Origin: Achatina immaculata
Taxonomy: Eukaryota; Mollusca; Gastropoda; Stylommatophora; Achatinidae
Assembly (NCBI GenBank): GCA_009760885.1
Contig: CM019709.1
Location: 31,826,906-31,890,905 of the forward strand
Length of the DNA: 64,000 nt
Direction: 5' to 3'
Below are positions 24,311-35,980 of the stretch, piece after piece. The notes under the pieces are model-generated. The model was given only the letters and a program-made list of their open reading frames with translations. It was not told the DNA's origin and searched no databases. Each line of letters starts with the position of its first letter. Position 1 is the stretch's first letter. Both the position numbers and the translations under genes were made by a program.

Positions 24311-25338
24311 CTCATCTAGATAATCATTTGGTGCACTCCCATTCAGGTCATCTGTTAACGGGGGCACTGAATCACCATAGTATGAATTATCTGCAGAACT
24401 GTCATAATAGCCATCTGTGACTGCCTTCTTTGTTCGCTTTAGAATCATGTATTTTGATCTGTTAATCAATGCCATATTCTGTTCCAAAGCTGAAATTTTC
24501 ATTTGAGGTTCATTTCTTGAGTGATTAACCAAATGTGTCTTTAGATGCTTAGCGTCCTTTCTGACACCACTCGTGACTTCTTTCAAACAGTCAGAACACT
24601 CCGTTCCTTCTTTTGTTCCATCAGAATTTCTAGATTCTGCTTTAAAATGATGGTGGGTAAAATTAGGGTATGAAAAAATTCTCTGACTGCTCTCATCAGT
24701 TTCATACAGTTCCCAGTCAATGAGACCTCCCTCATCAATGATCTCTTTACCACTCTTCATGCTGTCATAACTGTTCTCCTCCTTAACTGGCATCTCAAAC
24801 TCAGGATCTCTGACTGTATCACTTACATGTTGCTGTAAAATGTCACTAGTTTTTGAGTGCTTGTTTTGTGAATCACTCCTAAACAATTTCACTGCAGCTG
24901 CATTTTTTCTGTGACTACCTTTCACTTGACTGACACCTCTTGGAAATCTGTTACCAACATTACTTTCTATTTCTGAGGACTTTTCTTGAACATTATTTAC
25001 AGATGTGACCAAGTCCAACAGCTTATGATGTTGTGAAGTTATCAGAGATGAAATGCCTGTATCTTCTTGTTGAGCATCTTCAAGCATCTGGGGTGATTTA
25101 TCATCAGCATCAGCAGATAACTTTACATCTATGCTTCTCCTTCTTTTAGAATTAAACCAACAGTACACAGCAACAACTTTAACACTGCAAGGTTGGGTGC
25201 CACAAATTTCCTTTGTCTGGGTCTTAAGTAACTGTGCAAACTTGGTAGCTATTTCATCCTTTTTATCAGCACATTTTTCACTGTAATACATGTATTTTGC
25301 CTCTCCTTGGATAAATGCTTTGTGAGGGTAGTATTTTC
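24311..25338 (-). CDS. Long linker exon, SVEP1-like (1,028 bp)
   Basis: This is the largest exon: acceptor ATATTTTTCAG, donor GTAGGTAT, phase 1 in and phase 0 out. It starts RKYYPHKAFIQGEAKYMYY (from the junction codon), followed by KFAQLLKTQTKEICG and TQPCSVKVVAVYCW, which has a cysteine-paired look and resembles the segment after the fourth CCP of SVEP1. A basic SKRRRS motif follows, a good furin-type cleavage site. The remaining ~270 residues are hydrophilic and rich in S, D, E and K, with no recognised domain. It is several times longer than the neighbouring exons and is probably intrinsically disordered. The open frame runs past the donor for 34 codons before a stop. Confidence 0.85.
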
Positions 25339-25494
25339 CTGAAAAATATAATACTCAAAATGAAGCATTCCAAAACTCCTCTATGATAATGCATTGGACT
25401 GAAAATATATACTTTAATACTACAGCCATTAGGAAGTATACATCTTAAGTCTTTTGAAAGCAAACATGTGGGAAACTATTTGTGGAAATCTCAT

Positions 25495-25745
25495 TAGTTT
25501 TGTGTTCCATAAGTAACTTTGCACTAACCCAGTATTGATCCCAGTATCGATCTTAATGTCTGCAGTTTCTAGCCACATCTACCTGCTGTGGCAGGAGTTT
25601 CCAAATAAGAGTGCTGATTAAAAAATGTTACACATTATAAACTAATCAGATGTGGCTAGATACCGCAGTCATTAAGATATCACTATGATACCGGAATCGA
25701 TACTATGTTAGAGCACAGTTATTTTCCGAACGCACTGTATAAAAA
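25495..25745. mobile_element. MITE-like inverted repeat element
   Basis: Arms of about 75-80 bp face each other around a ~70-bp loop; the inner ends are TAGCCACATCT (left) and AGATGTGGCTA (right), and both arms carry a TATCGAT-type segment. No coding capacity. Confidence 0.65.
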
Positions 25746-26769
25746 CAAATGTAGGATAAAGCTCATCAGTTTTGTCAGAATTAGAATGAAAATAATGTTT
25801 GTGGGGGAAAGCTCATTACTTCTGTGTTAAAAAGCATGAAAATAAAGTACGCTTGACCATCACTAATCCAGCAGTCAGTTATCTGGTTCAATCAGTTACC
25901 CAGCGCTAATTTCCACAAGAGACATTTCAGGTTTCCAGGGTGGCCGCACTGACCTGCCCCCTACCATTTGGTGGTGCTAGCTGTTGCATATGCTGACTTT
26001 AAGCATTTTCAAACACTGGTAAGGCATTTCTAATTGCCTTTGTGCATTTTTTTTTGTTATTATAACCTTCTGACATTTAGCCCTAGTCATGGCTCTAATG
26101 AATACAAACAGTGCTTCTCATGATGTGAAGCACAGTCATCATACACTGTCCATAACAGACAAGGCAGAACTTCACCTCAAGACATGTAAACTGCTTAGTT
26201 GCAAATTCCAGCTGTTCAATTCGGAAGTGGCTGTGATGAGTTTTCTTAAGTTTTCTTACAAGTCACAGCTAAGTGCTCCATTCATTTTATTTTATTTTAT
26301 TCAATTCTTTTTTTCCATTCATATTTTGTTATATTACATTCATGTGAATTTATACTTCTTTATCTTCCTTCACTACTTTTTCATCCTGTGCGTTTTTGTA
26401 CGATTAAGGCTCATGCTGAAATATCACAACTGTGTGCTTTTTAATAAAGCTGTTCCTATTTTTTTCTTCCTTTATACACTTTAAGGTAGGATGAAGTGGT
26501 TAGCTGTTGGGTTAAGTGTATTCTAATTTAACCATCAGTAATCTGGCCAAATCACTTATGCAGCATCCAACAAGCCCCAATGATACTGGAGTAATGATGG
26601 TCAAGTGTACGTAGGAAAAGTCTCATTATATTTATATGGAAAAGTCTAAAAATCTAAATAGCACATATACAAGAAGCCTCAAAAAGTAAAATAGATAGGG
26701 CAAACTTCAACAAAGCATATGGCCATGAGTTGCTTCACACCTCAGCCAAAAGAATCCTTTTACTCACAG
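25746..26769. other. Intron, nothing recognised
   Basis: T-rich intron without recognised repeats; the 131-codon open frame at 26,089-26,484 is low-complexity and hydrophobic and is not supported as a gene. Confidence 0.4.
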
Positions 26770-27377
26770 TCTGGATGCCCTCTTTCTAATGCTACCTGAA
26801 CTTTTGAGAAACTAGGACCTGATAATACTGCAAGAGAAATTATCTTTGCACTAGGTGATGCTGGCATAGAAAAAGTATCAAGTCTCCTAAATATGATCTA
26901 TGACATAGGACATATACTATCAGATCTGTCCATATCAGTTTTAACTGCAGTTCCAAAGAAAGCTGGATTGACGGAATGTGATTAACACTGTACAATCAGT
27001 TTAATAAGCCATATTACAAAAATACTATTAAGAATCATTAATTTGAGAATACAAAGTAAATTTTAAAATTGAAATTGCAGAAAAGCAATGTTGTTTTGTT
27101 GAAAGAAAATGCACAAGTAATACAATTTTTATATTAAGAACTGTAACAGAATGATCCTCAAAGAATTATAATTGTGCTTTATTGATTACGCAGAAGCTTT
27201 TGACAGGGTTAGACATAAAGATATGATACAAATGCCAGAAAAACTTAATACTGATAATAATGATATGAGAATATTAAGAATATGTACTGCAGTCAAAGAG
27301 AAGCAGCAAAAGTGAATAATCACATAGATGATTATTAGGATATAAAATGAGGTGTAAGACAAGGACATGTACTGTCA

Positions 27378-29002
27378 ATCAATCAATCAAGTGCCGTGCC
27401 GTGTGGCGTAGGCGATCATTTCTCTCCACAATTCCCTGTCTTTAGGCTTGATTATGAGATCTGTCAGTGACTTTCTTCCTAGCTACACTGACAGCCCATC
27501 CATTAACTTCTCTCTCTGTCTTCCTCTGTCTCTTCTTCCCTCAATTTTTCCAGTTGCCACAATGTGTTCCAATTTTCCTCTTCTCAGTAAATGTCCTACA
27601 AATCTCACTTGTCTGCCTCTGATCTTTGCTGTAATTTGCCTTTTAACTCCAGCCTCTCTTAAGACTTCTTCACTGGTTTTCTTAGCTGTCCATTGTACCT
27701 TCAACATCCTTCTTATTAACCATATTTCCATGGCCTCCATTTCTCACTGTACTCTCTTATTCATCGACCATACTTCACATCCATAAAACTAAATTGGCTC
27801 GGTATAACATTTAAATACTCTGAATCTTGTTTCCATTGATACGGATCTGTTGCACAAGACGTTTCTCATTTTCTGGAATGCTGACTTGCCCTGAGCACGT
27901 CTGCTTTTTATTTCATTGTGACATTTCCCATCAGCTGTTATAATTGTTCCTAAGTACTTGAATCTATCAACTTGTTTCAGTTCTGTGCATTCGATGGTAA
28001 TGCTACATTTTGGTGGTATTCTTTTCTTTGCGATGATCATCACTTCAGTCTACTTTTTATTCAGACTGTGACCTTTACTTTTACTTCCATGAACCATGAT
28101 GTCCAGAAGAGCCTGTAGCTCCCCTTCACTTTTAGCAATCAGAACTGTGTCATCATATCTTATGTTGCTGAGGTTGTACCTGCCAATTGATATTTCTGGC
28201 GAGCTCTTTATATTTCTCATTATTTATGCTTTCACTGTACAAGAAGAAGAGGTCAGGAGACAGAACACATCCTTGTCTCACTTCCAATTTTATGTCTTGG
28301 AATGCTCCTATTTGGTTCTCAACCTTCAGTGCTGCTGATTGCTGCCAGTATATGTTTTTGATAAGTTTCAGATCTTTCCCATCTATGTTGATGTATTCTC
28401 ATTCATTCATTCATTTGCATGTCCCTTGCAGAACTTTGCCTCCCAAACAGCACTCCTGTAGGCCTCTCGGTTGTGAGCAAGATGGCCTGCTGCTGTTGCA
28501 TCCATTTCCAGATCGTCAACGATGTCTTGCAGCCATCTTTGTCTTGGTCTTCCTCTTTTTCTTTTTCCCATTATGTATCCTTCCAATACGGTCTTCTCTA
28601 AATTATCATGACGTTTAATGTGTCCAAAATATTTAAGTTTTCTCTCTTTAATCCTCTTCACTAGCCAGCCTTCTTCAATATTAAGCTCTTGTAGTATAGA
28701 TATATTTGTTCTTTTTTGTGTCCACGATATTTGAAGAACTCTTCTGTAGCATTTACATTCAAAGGCATTTATGTGTTTCTCAGCTGTTTTGTTAAGTGTC
28801 CAGGTCTCACAGGCATATGTTGCTATGGGAAAGATGCATGCCCTTAAAAATCTTATTTTTGTGGTTCTGTCTGCTCCTCTCCACAGATTCTTTATTTGTT
28901 TTACTTTCTGAAGAGCGATAGATGTCCTAGATGTATTCTAGCATTCTTATAATTTTTGTGTATCTCACTTTATTGAATGCTTTACAGTAGTCTATGAAGC
29001 AA
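27378..29002 (-). mobile_element. Non-LTR family F, 5'-truncated, with family C inside
   Basis: Flanked by ATGTACTGTCA at 27,367-27,377 and 29,003-29,013. Minus-strand frames read LCFIDYCKAFNKVRYTKII near the 5' end, DRFKYLGTIITADGKC, then AMEIWLIRRMLKVQWTA and RDRGRQREKLMDGL. The catalytic box reads RYDDTVL, lacking the alanine. The tail on the minus strand is TTGATTGATTGATTGA. A family C fragment sits at 28,400-28,929. Confidence 0.88.
28400..28929 (-). mobile_element. Non-LTR family C fragment inside family F
   Basis: Flanked by GATGTATTCT at 28,390-28,399 and 28,930-28,939. It holds the C-terminal RT part (RKLKYFGHIKRHDNLEKT, GRPRQRWLQDIVDDLEMDA) and the tail of ATGAATGAATGA type. Truncated in the thumb. 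Confidence 0.9.
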
Positions 29003-29135
29003 ATGTACTGTCATCTGATCTATTCTCATTATACAGCGAAAACTTCATGAGAGGTATTACAAATTTGAAAGTAATTAAAATATTAATAACCTGAGATATG
29101 CAGATGACATACATTTTCTGATCTTGAGGTTCATA

Positions 29136-29855
29136 TGAAAAATGGGAGGTTACCAACTGTTTGCTGATTTGTTAAGGGCCTGAGATGCCTGTCAAATTCT
29201 TGTGAATATTTCCTTATCGATACTGCTGCCTGCTGAAATGAGGCATCTAAGATATTCCATAAGAAGCATATACTATATGAATCAATATACACGTTGTTTT
29301 CACGGACAGAGAATCACCATCCATTACATGCCCACTGTGATCATCACCAATTATGCAATGATGTACTGGATACCTCATCCATCAATGTCTCCATCACTGC
29401 ATAGTTCTCAAACACAGCATAATTATGCTTGCCTATGCATGAAGTGAAAAGGACATCGTGCTGCCCACATTATATTCCTGGTACCAGTTTCAGATATGTT
29501 CTGATGATAATCTTGTGGTTCACACAGTCTGCATTAGGCAGCAATGCTCTTAACCGAAAAGATTTTAATAGTCAACTCATTTAGCTCAAACATTGCTGTC
29601 ATTCATTTGATGACAAACATGACTTTTGAAGGAAAATGTAATTAGACAGCCATGAGTACCAGCAAGTGACATTTTCAAGGTTTGTCTGAAATATTCACCT
29701 CTCTGGTATCACTTTATAAGTGATATGTTTAAATAAAAGTTATATTTTCATTTGTTTTCCAATCATTTTTAAAGTAGTTACAGCAGTAATGAACATAATA
29801 AATAGCTTATAAAACATGAGTTAACTAAATACCACAAATGACATTTTATTCTTAC
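29136..29855. other. Intron, nothing recognised
   Basis: AT-rich intron without recognised repeats or coding signal. Confidence 0.4.
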
Positions 29856-30050
29856 GAGAGCAGTCAGGCCAAAACTGTTGATTAGGAAGAATCCACATCC
29901 CATGAAGATCACATATATAAGGTTGCTGAGGTATGGAATGGAAGTCGAAGTTGTCCTGACAATAGGGGATGCACGAACGGATAGATGAAGATGTTGAGGA
30001 ACATGTGACACCACCATGTAGTGGAGGTGGAGGCATGTCACATCTAGGTT
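29856..30050 (-). CDS. Sushi/CCP module 4 exon, SVEP1-like
   Basis: The 195-bp exon is phase 1-1, with acceptor TGTCCTGTAG and donor GTAAGAAT. The junction codon gives Q, then PRCDMPPPPLHGGVTCSS, CIPYCQDNFDF, YICDLHGMWILP and WPDCS. Spacing of C-x-MP-x-PLHGG-x-x-C, C-x-x-C and the final W-x-DC fits a divergent CCP. It sits between HYR 2 and the long linker, as the CCP after the HYR pair does in SVEP1. Confidence 0.85.
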
Positions 30051-30129
30051 CTACAGGACACAAAAAAATTATTTTAAAAAAAAAGTAATAAGTCTGTTTC
30101 GGTTGATACCACCTTAGTCACTCAGCCAT

Positions 30130-30480
30130 AGAAATAGGTATTTCTTTTTCTTCAGCCTATTGTGCTCCACTTGATAGCTTGTTTTGGTATTCTCTGATTG
30201 TTTCTTCTCATCACATGACCGACATATGACCATCTTCTTTTTCTGATCACCCATGAGACAGGTTGTTGTTTGCTCATCTGTCTTATCTCTGCGCTGTTCT
30301 TGAATTTGTTCCACTTTATACCGAGTATTTTCCTTAGGCATTTGTTTTCAAAAGAATCTAATTTCTTGTTACTTCATTAGATGGTTTTCAAGCTTTCACA
30401 TGCATAAATGAGGGTAAATATTACATTTGAATTGAATAATCTTAACTTGGTTTTTGTACTTATAACTTTTGAGTGCCATA
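30130..30480 (-). mobile_element. Non-LTR family B fragment without its 3' end
   Basis: Minus frame: KYKVEQIQEQ-type thumb sequence and TTCLMGDQKKKMVICRSCDE, closely similar to the copies at 5.5-6.2 kb and 16.0-16.4 kb. The usual 3' tail is missing. Confidence 0.7.
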
Positions 30481-30616
30481 TGAGTCACTGATTGCCAAAT
30501 ATTAAAAAAAAAGAAGTAATGGAAAGAACAAATGAATGAAAGAACAAATGAATGAAAGAACAAATTTTATTTTCAAAGGCTGAAGAACTGGACACAAAGG
30601 TTTAAGCAGACTAGTC

Positions 30617-30708
30617 CAGCGGTTCTCAGACCCTTTTGCTGCATGGCCCCACAATACTCCCTGTCATGGCCCACCTTTGAGCTGCAGCCCATGGGTTGAG
30701 AACCACTG
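30617..30708. mobile_element. Short hAT MITE
   Basis: Termini CAGCGGTTCTCAGACC and GGTTGAGAACCACTG are the well-known hAT-type inverted repeats. Flanks GACTAGTC (30,609-30,616) and AGCTAGTC (30,709-30,716) match at six of eight positions, as expected for an aged 8-bp duplication. Confidence 0.8.
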
Positions 30709-30971
30709 AGCTAGTCAACAGCGACTTGAATAATAATTCAAAATGTTATGAATTCCTGATATGCTGTTGGTTGATTGAGCTGCAAATATAGGACTTGACA
30801 CACTTGTTCTGAAGAAAACTCATTCTTGAATACAGAGAACATGTACATAAAGGGTAAAGAACATGAGACTGCACTGTATACATGGCTGTAGAAGATGAAT
30901 CGGAAATATGATATCATGCAAAGTTCACTCTCATGACTTGATTTTCACTTGAGTCTACAATGGGTGAACAT

Positions 30972-32937
30972 CTTCTTCTTCTTCTTCTTCGTTCGCACTG
31001 TCTGTCTATATCTGCAGTCCTGTCTCTTGGATAAATTTCACTGTTTTTTGTAACTCATGTATGGAACCGTAGAGCTTATCTTCTTTAGTGGTTTCACTGG
31101 GCCAGTAATTATTTCTCAGTGTCTCGTAGTTGATGCAGTTCTGGAGGATATGTTCCACGGTTTGGGGCACCTGGGCACATGTACATAGATTAGTAGTTCC
31201 AACCTTAAACTTTGTATACATATGACTTCGGAGTCGGCTGTGTCCTGTTCGGAGACGGAAGATGGTGACTTGTTCCTTTCTGTTTAGCATGTGATAGTCA
31301 TCATGTGGTGGTGTTTGTGGCTTCCTGTAGGTTTTTATCATGCTTTTCTTCTGATTATAGGTGACTGGTATGTCTGGTTGCTCCATTTCAGTGCCCTCTT
31401 TGGCCAGATGGTCAGCTTTCTCATTGCCTGGTATCCCACAGTGGGAGGGAATCCATTGCAAAGTGACTCCATGTTGTAAGCCAATTTTTGACAAGGCATC
31501 CTTAAGGTCTGGTAGTTTGTTGCACTGAAGAGCCTCCAGTACTGATCTTGCATCTGTGAGAATTACTACAGGACATGTATCAATTCTGGAGTCTGATAGT
31601 TTTTCAACTGCAGCAATAATTGCCCTAACTTCTGCATCAAAGTTGTTGCAGTATTTACCAGTGGGTATGGAAATCTTGTCAATGGTGTTGTTTGGATATT
31701 CAATATATGCTCCTGCCCCACCATTCTTTATGGCATTATGTGCAGATCCATCTGTATACACACGTATCCAGGTGTCACATGGATATTTGTCATCTAGAAC
31801 ACTAAGTGTGGCTGTTGATCTTACAAGACTGCTCTGCATCTCACCATTCTGCACACCTTTCACTTCAGTCTGAATAGTTATTTGTGTATAATCTGCTTCT
31901 TTCCATGGTGTATGCTCTGGTACAGATGATAATGGAGTGACTACAGTTGGAAGGTCAGGTATCAGCTTACGCATACGCTTAGCCTGATGAATGAAGCTGC
32001 TTCTTTTAAGCCGTCCTAATGCCAAGTTATTGAATCTCTCCTTCAGGGGATGGCTTACAGAGCTAAGGAATTTTCTCCCATGGTCATGACCTTTGTGTCT
32101 CTACGTTCCTTTAGCGGTTGAACACCAACTATTTTCTGCATTTCTACTATTGGTGTGGACCTCATGGCACCTGTGATAATCCGTAGTGACTGATTTTGAA
32201 CCTTGTCTAGATTATGCAGCGTAGTGTTTGATGCTGTGCACCAAGATGTTGAGCCATATTCTAAATGTGGTAGAATACTTTGCTGATATACATTCTTGAG
32301 GATTCTTTCACTAGCTCCCCATGTAGTCCCACTCAATTTTCTTAATATGGCTAGTTTTCTTCTGGCTTTTGCTTCTGCACTGTTGATGTGTTGCTTCCAA
32401 GTCAGTTTTGAGTCAAGAGTCACTCCTAAGTAAGCGGGTTGGTTGTCCATCCTTAAGGGTATTTCATTTACAAAGATCTTACCTGCTTTCTGTTTAGATG
32501 AGAGGGTGAACAGAGTGGTGCTTGATTTCTCTGTGTTGATACTTACACACCATTTGTTTGTCCATGATGTCAAGATGTCTGCTGCTCTTTGGAGTCTCTG
32601 TGTAGCAACTGTCGCATATTCATCTGTACACCACATGACCAGATCATCTGCATACAGTGCTGCTTTGATTCCATAGGGAAGTTCCTTGACCAGGTCATTA
32701 ATGAATACAAGGAATAGTGTAGGCGAAAGGACTCCTCCTTGTGGTACACCGTGTCGCAGAAGTACTTTCTGGCTTTTGTGTCCATCCATTACTACTCTAG
32801 CTCTTCTATTGTGTAAATAGGACTTTATCCAGTTGTACAGTCTTCCATTCACATTGCAGTTTCTTAGTTTCCACAACAGACCTTTTTTCCACACTTTATC
32901 AAAGGCTTTCTTCAGGTCTATCCATGCTGCTAGTACA
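30972..32937 (-). mobile_element. Non-LTR family E with RNase H, 5'-truncated
   Basis: Bounded by a perfect 13-bp duplication AATGGGTGAACAT (30,959-30,971 and 32,938-32,950). The RT part reads WIDLKKAFDKVWKKGL at the truncation, RHGVPQGGVLSPTLFLVF, and ALYADDLVMW (catalytic YADD intact). After one frameshift near 32,065 the frame continues into an RNase H domain: RVYTDGSAHNAIKNGG, DAEVRAIIAAVE, VILTDARSVLEAL, WIPSHCGIPGNEKADHLAKE, with all acidic residues and the histidine. The 3' tail on the minus strand is (GAA)n. RNase H after RT points to the I/R1-type superfamily; clade unassigned. Confidence 0.92.
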
Positions 32938-32950
32938 AATGGGTGAACAT

Positions 32951-33396
32951 GAAAAACAGATTTAAAATTTAGAAGAAAAAATTTTCTTAATGAAATACAA
33001 TAAAGTAAGAATACCTTAATAAGTCATTCAAAATATATCAAAAGGAGATGGCAAAAATAAAATTGTAATAGCAGTTTACAAAGACTTAGGAATGACCAAA
33101 CTGCCTTTTAGAAAAAAAAAAAAAAAAAAAGTAATAATTAAAAGCAGTAGTTATTAGTGATCTACAGATCGTGCCAAAAGTTTAGAACCAGTGAAATGTT
33201 CATTATATATCTCTACTCTCATTTACAATATGTGCTCAGTATGCTCTTGCTATACACCTGCTAGGAAAATGCATGGAGAGTCAAGTTAAGTTACAGCAAG
33301 CCAATGAGGAGAGTTCACAAAGGATACTCATATAGGTTACCTGGCTCTGCCACCATTATACATGGATTACCACTGGAGTGAGCTGATATGGTTAAC
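32951..33396. other. Intron, nothing recognised
   Basis: AT-rich intron with a poly-A run near 33,112-33,130; no gene or repeat was recognised. Confidence 0.4.
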
Positions 33397-33407
33397 AGAG
33401 AGACTTA

Positions 33408-33764
33408 AAGTAAGAGAACAAACTTTGTAGGATTAGACCTCGAAAAAATCATAGACAAAGCACTTTAGTGAGACGTGAGAGAAAGAAAAATCACAAGAGA
33501 ATTACCTGGGATTCGAACACGGACTCTTTAGGGGTGCTAGTTGGCTATGTCGATAGTATGCTGTTCTCTCGTGGCTAGATGGCTGCTTGTCCTACCGGAG
33601 TCCGTGTTCGAATCCCGGGTAATTCTCTTGTGATTTTTCTTTCTCTCACATCTCACTAAAGTGCTTTGTCTATGATTTTTTCGAGGTCTAATCCTACAAA
33701 ATTTGTTCTCTTACTTTACCGTACCAAAGCCTCGTAGTTTCCTATTTATAAAAAATTGCTCCTT
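33408..33764 (+). mobile_element. Palindromic tRNA-like retroposon (family P), intact copy
   Basis: Two 120-bp arms (33,407-33,526 and 33,598-33,717) are near-perfect reverse complements around a 71-bp loop. The plus strand of loop and right arm reads like a tRNA: A-box-like GTGGCTAGATGGCTGC and B box GTGTTCGAATCCCGGG. A 3' extension CCTCGTAGTTTCCTATTTAT follows. AGAGAGACTTA flanks it on both sides (33,397-33,407 and 33,765-33,775), an 11-bp duplication typical of retroposition rather than DNA transposition. Confidence 0.8.
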
Positions 33765-33775
33765 AGAGAGACTTA

Positions 33776-34025
33776 GAGAGATAAGCAGGGTGGAGGACCT
33801 CATGAGCAGCAAATACACACTGCAGCTTAGACTGAGAGAGCTGGGAGTTACAGATTGGCAGGACCAGAAGTGAGAGGCATACTGGGTAAGTGAGAGGATT
33901 CGTCAGCCAGCAAAGAATGGATGCTTATCAGCCGCAGGACGCTGATGGACATCATGTGGGAGAATCGGGGGAAATCTGAGCACCTGTGGACATGTCCAGG
34001 GTGCAGTGATGATGATGATGATGAT
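33776..34025 (+). mobile_element. Retroposon with GAT-repeat tail
   Basis: Ends in GATGATGATGATGATGAT at 34,005-34,024. The body (for example GGAGAATCGGGGGAAATCTG) does not match the other families here. It stops about 30 bp before the HYR 2 donor. Confidence 0.45.
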
Positions 34026-34052
34026 CAGAACCATAAAACATAAGATACTCAC

Positions 34053-34292
34053 GTCTAAGCACAGCTTTGAACTGGCAGTGAGTGTGTTGATACGTCTGGG
34101 TGTCTGCCACACAAGACACGGTGTAGATTCCTGGTGGCAGGAGGGTGTTGTTCTCAGGTGTACACTTGTGTGGGATGGTGACGTTGTTGTTGTTAACAAA
34201 CATGACTTCTGGCCAGACAACTTCCTCGTGGTGACTGGTCATATTAATCAGCAAATCTTTCTCTGGGCACGTGACCAGGTGCACTGTGAAAT
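34053..34292 (-). CDS. HYR domain 2 exon, SVEP1-like
   Basis: The 240-bp exon is phase 1-1, with acceptor TTACCAG and donor GTGAGTAT. It encodes DFTVHLVTCPEKDLLINMT, VVWPEVMFVNNNNVTIP, and GIYTVSCVADTQTYQHTHC. It is a degenerate HYR: the VTCP start, the VxWPEV strand and the Y-x-V-x-C-x-A ending are kept, but the DxSGN loop is lost. Several N-x-T/S sequons suggest N-glycosylation. A retroposon with a GAT-repeat tail ends about 30 bp downstream of its donor. Confidence 0.87.
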
Positions 34293-35154
34293 CTGGTAAT
34301 TAAAATTTAAAAAAACAAAAATAACTATTGATTTGGGTTCTTCAAAATTCCTATTTTCCCTCTTAAACTTACAGATAATATCTCCTTTCATTTGATGGGG
34401 TTTTTTTTCCTGCAACAAAAATGTAATCAGAATTCTGCACATGTACCATATCAGCATTCTAAATGGTTTCTTATAGTTCCTCCAGAGACTCTCAAACTTT
34501 TTAGTATCAGGTCTCCTTCAGCCACTTTTTTCTTGTGCAGTTCTCATTTTACTGTTTCTGAGAGCTTATTAAAAAAAAAAACCACTGTCAAGAGTGGTGG
34601 GAGCAAAAGAAGTGGGGCTGGGGGTGAGAGTTAATGGCAAAGACACTGTACTAATCTGAGTGACATAGCTGTCATAGATGACTTCTTGTTTCAGGGTTTG
34701 TGAGTCAGATCTAACCAAGACCCTGTGGTAGCCCCTGGAAAAAAAGACCACAGTCTCAGCGAACAGGAATTTAAAAAAAAAAAAAGCAATCTGGTCCCAA
34801 AAATAAGCCATGCTGAAGACAGATATGTCAGCCCGAAAGGTGCAGGGTCTACAGTCTATGTGCAAACTGTGACACAACTAATGCACTTTTAAGGGCAACC
34901 AAAGAGTAAGAAGATGATGTAAAAGCATTCTGGAAGAATTAATGTTTTACTGTGAAAATCATATTATAATGCTAAGTTTTAACAGTGTGAGGTGAACCTC
35001 AGGATGGGTGTGTGCCAGAATTTATCTGTAAACAATATTTCTTTGGGAAACTTCCTCATTTCATAGACAAATACACTGTTTCTTGTCATGGCAAAATTAA
35101 ACCAAATGACACATCGGATACAGCAACATGCTTCTCACTTTGTATAATTATACT
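34293..35154. other. Intron, nothing recognised
   Basis: AT-rich, with poly-A near 34,570-34,580; no repeat family recognised. Confidence 0.4.
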
Positions 35155-35980
35155 AGGATCGTCCCAAAAGTAAGTTTACCAGACTTTATTATTATTTCAA
35201 TAGCAAATTTTATTTGGGCACAACACACTGTACACTGTGTTTGATGATGGACACCTTATTCTTTTCATGTAGTAGCCATGATGACTGAAATATTTGTCTA
35301 TGCATATGACAAGTTTTTTTACTCCCATCTCATAAAATATAGTGTCTTGGATATAGAGCCACCACATCACTATTATTTAGACATCATCATCACTCTGAAA
35401 TCTGTGACTACCAGGGTGTTCCTTGAGAGCAAGGAAGATGTGAAAATCACTTGACACCAAATTGGGACTGTATGGTGAATGGTCGAAATTCTTCCATCGA
35501 AAATGTTTCAATAGTTTCTGTATCGAAGTGGCCATGCGTGGATGAGCACTATCATGAAAGAGCTATTCACCTTTTGCCAATGGTCCAGGATGACAATGTC
35601 TGATGGCAGCTCATAAATGTTCCAGTGCTGCACCATACACAGCTGCATTATTTGTTGCTCTCCTTTCCAGGAAATCAGTCAAAAACATGCCAATGTGATC
35701 AGCAAAACATGGTAGCCATCACTCTGCCAACAGACAGCATGACCTTGAACTTCCTAGCTCATAGGAAGCCAGGATGCTTCCACTCTGTACTTGCATATTT
35801 TGGTTCTGGGTTGCTGTAGTGAACCCATGTTTTGTCACCAGTGTCAGCGCACTCCAGAAAGCCTTGGCCATGAGTGGCATAGTGTTCTAGGAATGACAGG
35901 ACATATGCCATTCTCTTTGCCTTGTGGTCCTCGGAAAACCCAACTGCACAGTCATTCTGGAAACTGTTCTACATGGCAGA
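35155..35980 (-). pseudogene. Mariner-type transposase relic
   Basis: The minus strand read across frameshifts shows EDHKAKRMAYVLSFLEHYA, GDKTWVHYSNPEPKYASTEW, KHPGF, FKVMLSVGRVMATMF and a LLHD-type stretch, the order of mariner transposase. The first catalytic aspartate is in the TGDKTWVHY motif. Stops and frameshifts kill it. The left end GGATCGTCCCAAAAGTAAGT resembles a mariner inverted repeat; the opposite repeat is not seen. Confidence 0.8.

Larger units (their letters stand above)
26770..29135 (+). mobile_element. Old family A-like LINE split by family F
   Basis: The left half (26,770-27,377) reads decayed RT: GPDNTAREIIFALGDAGIEK, TAVPKKAGLTECD and LCFIDYAEAFDRVRHKD, with stops. The right half resumes at 29,014 with CATGAGAGGTATTACAAATT and CTGAGATATGCAGATGACAT (YADD region). 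The two halves join at the duplicated ATGTACTGTCA. Confidence 0.75.

Noticed and set aside
26089..26484. 131-codon hydrophobic plus-strand frame
   Set aside because: T-rich intron sequence; no signal peptide logic, no domain, no splice context.
33570..33625. Possible functional tRNA gene
   Set aside because: A-box and B-box sequences are present, but the acceptor stem does not pair as a tRNA and the segment is embedded in a 120-bp palindrome; it is tRNA-derived at best.
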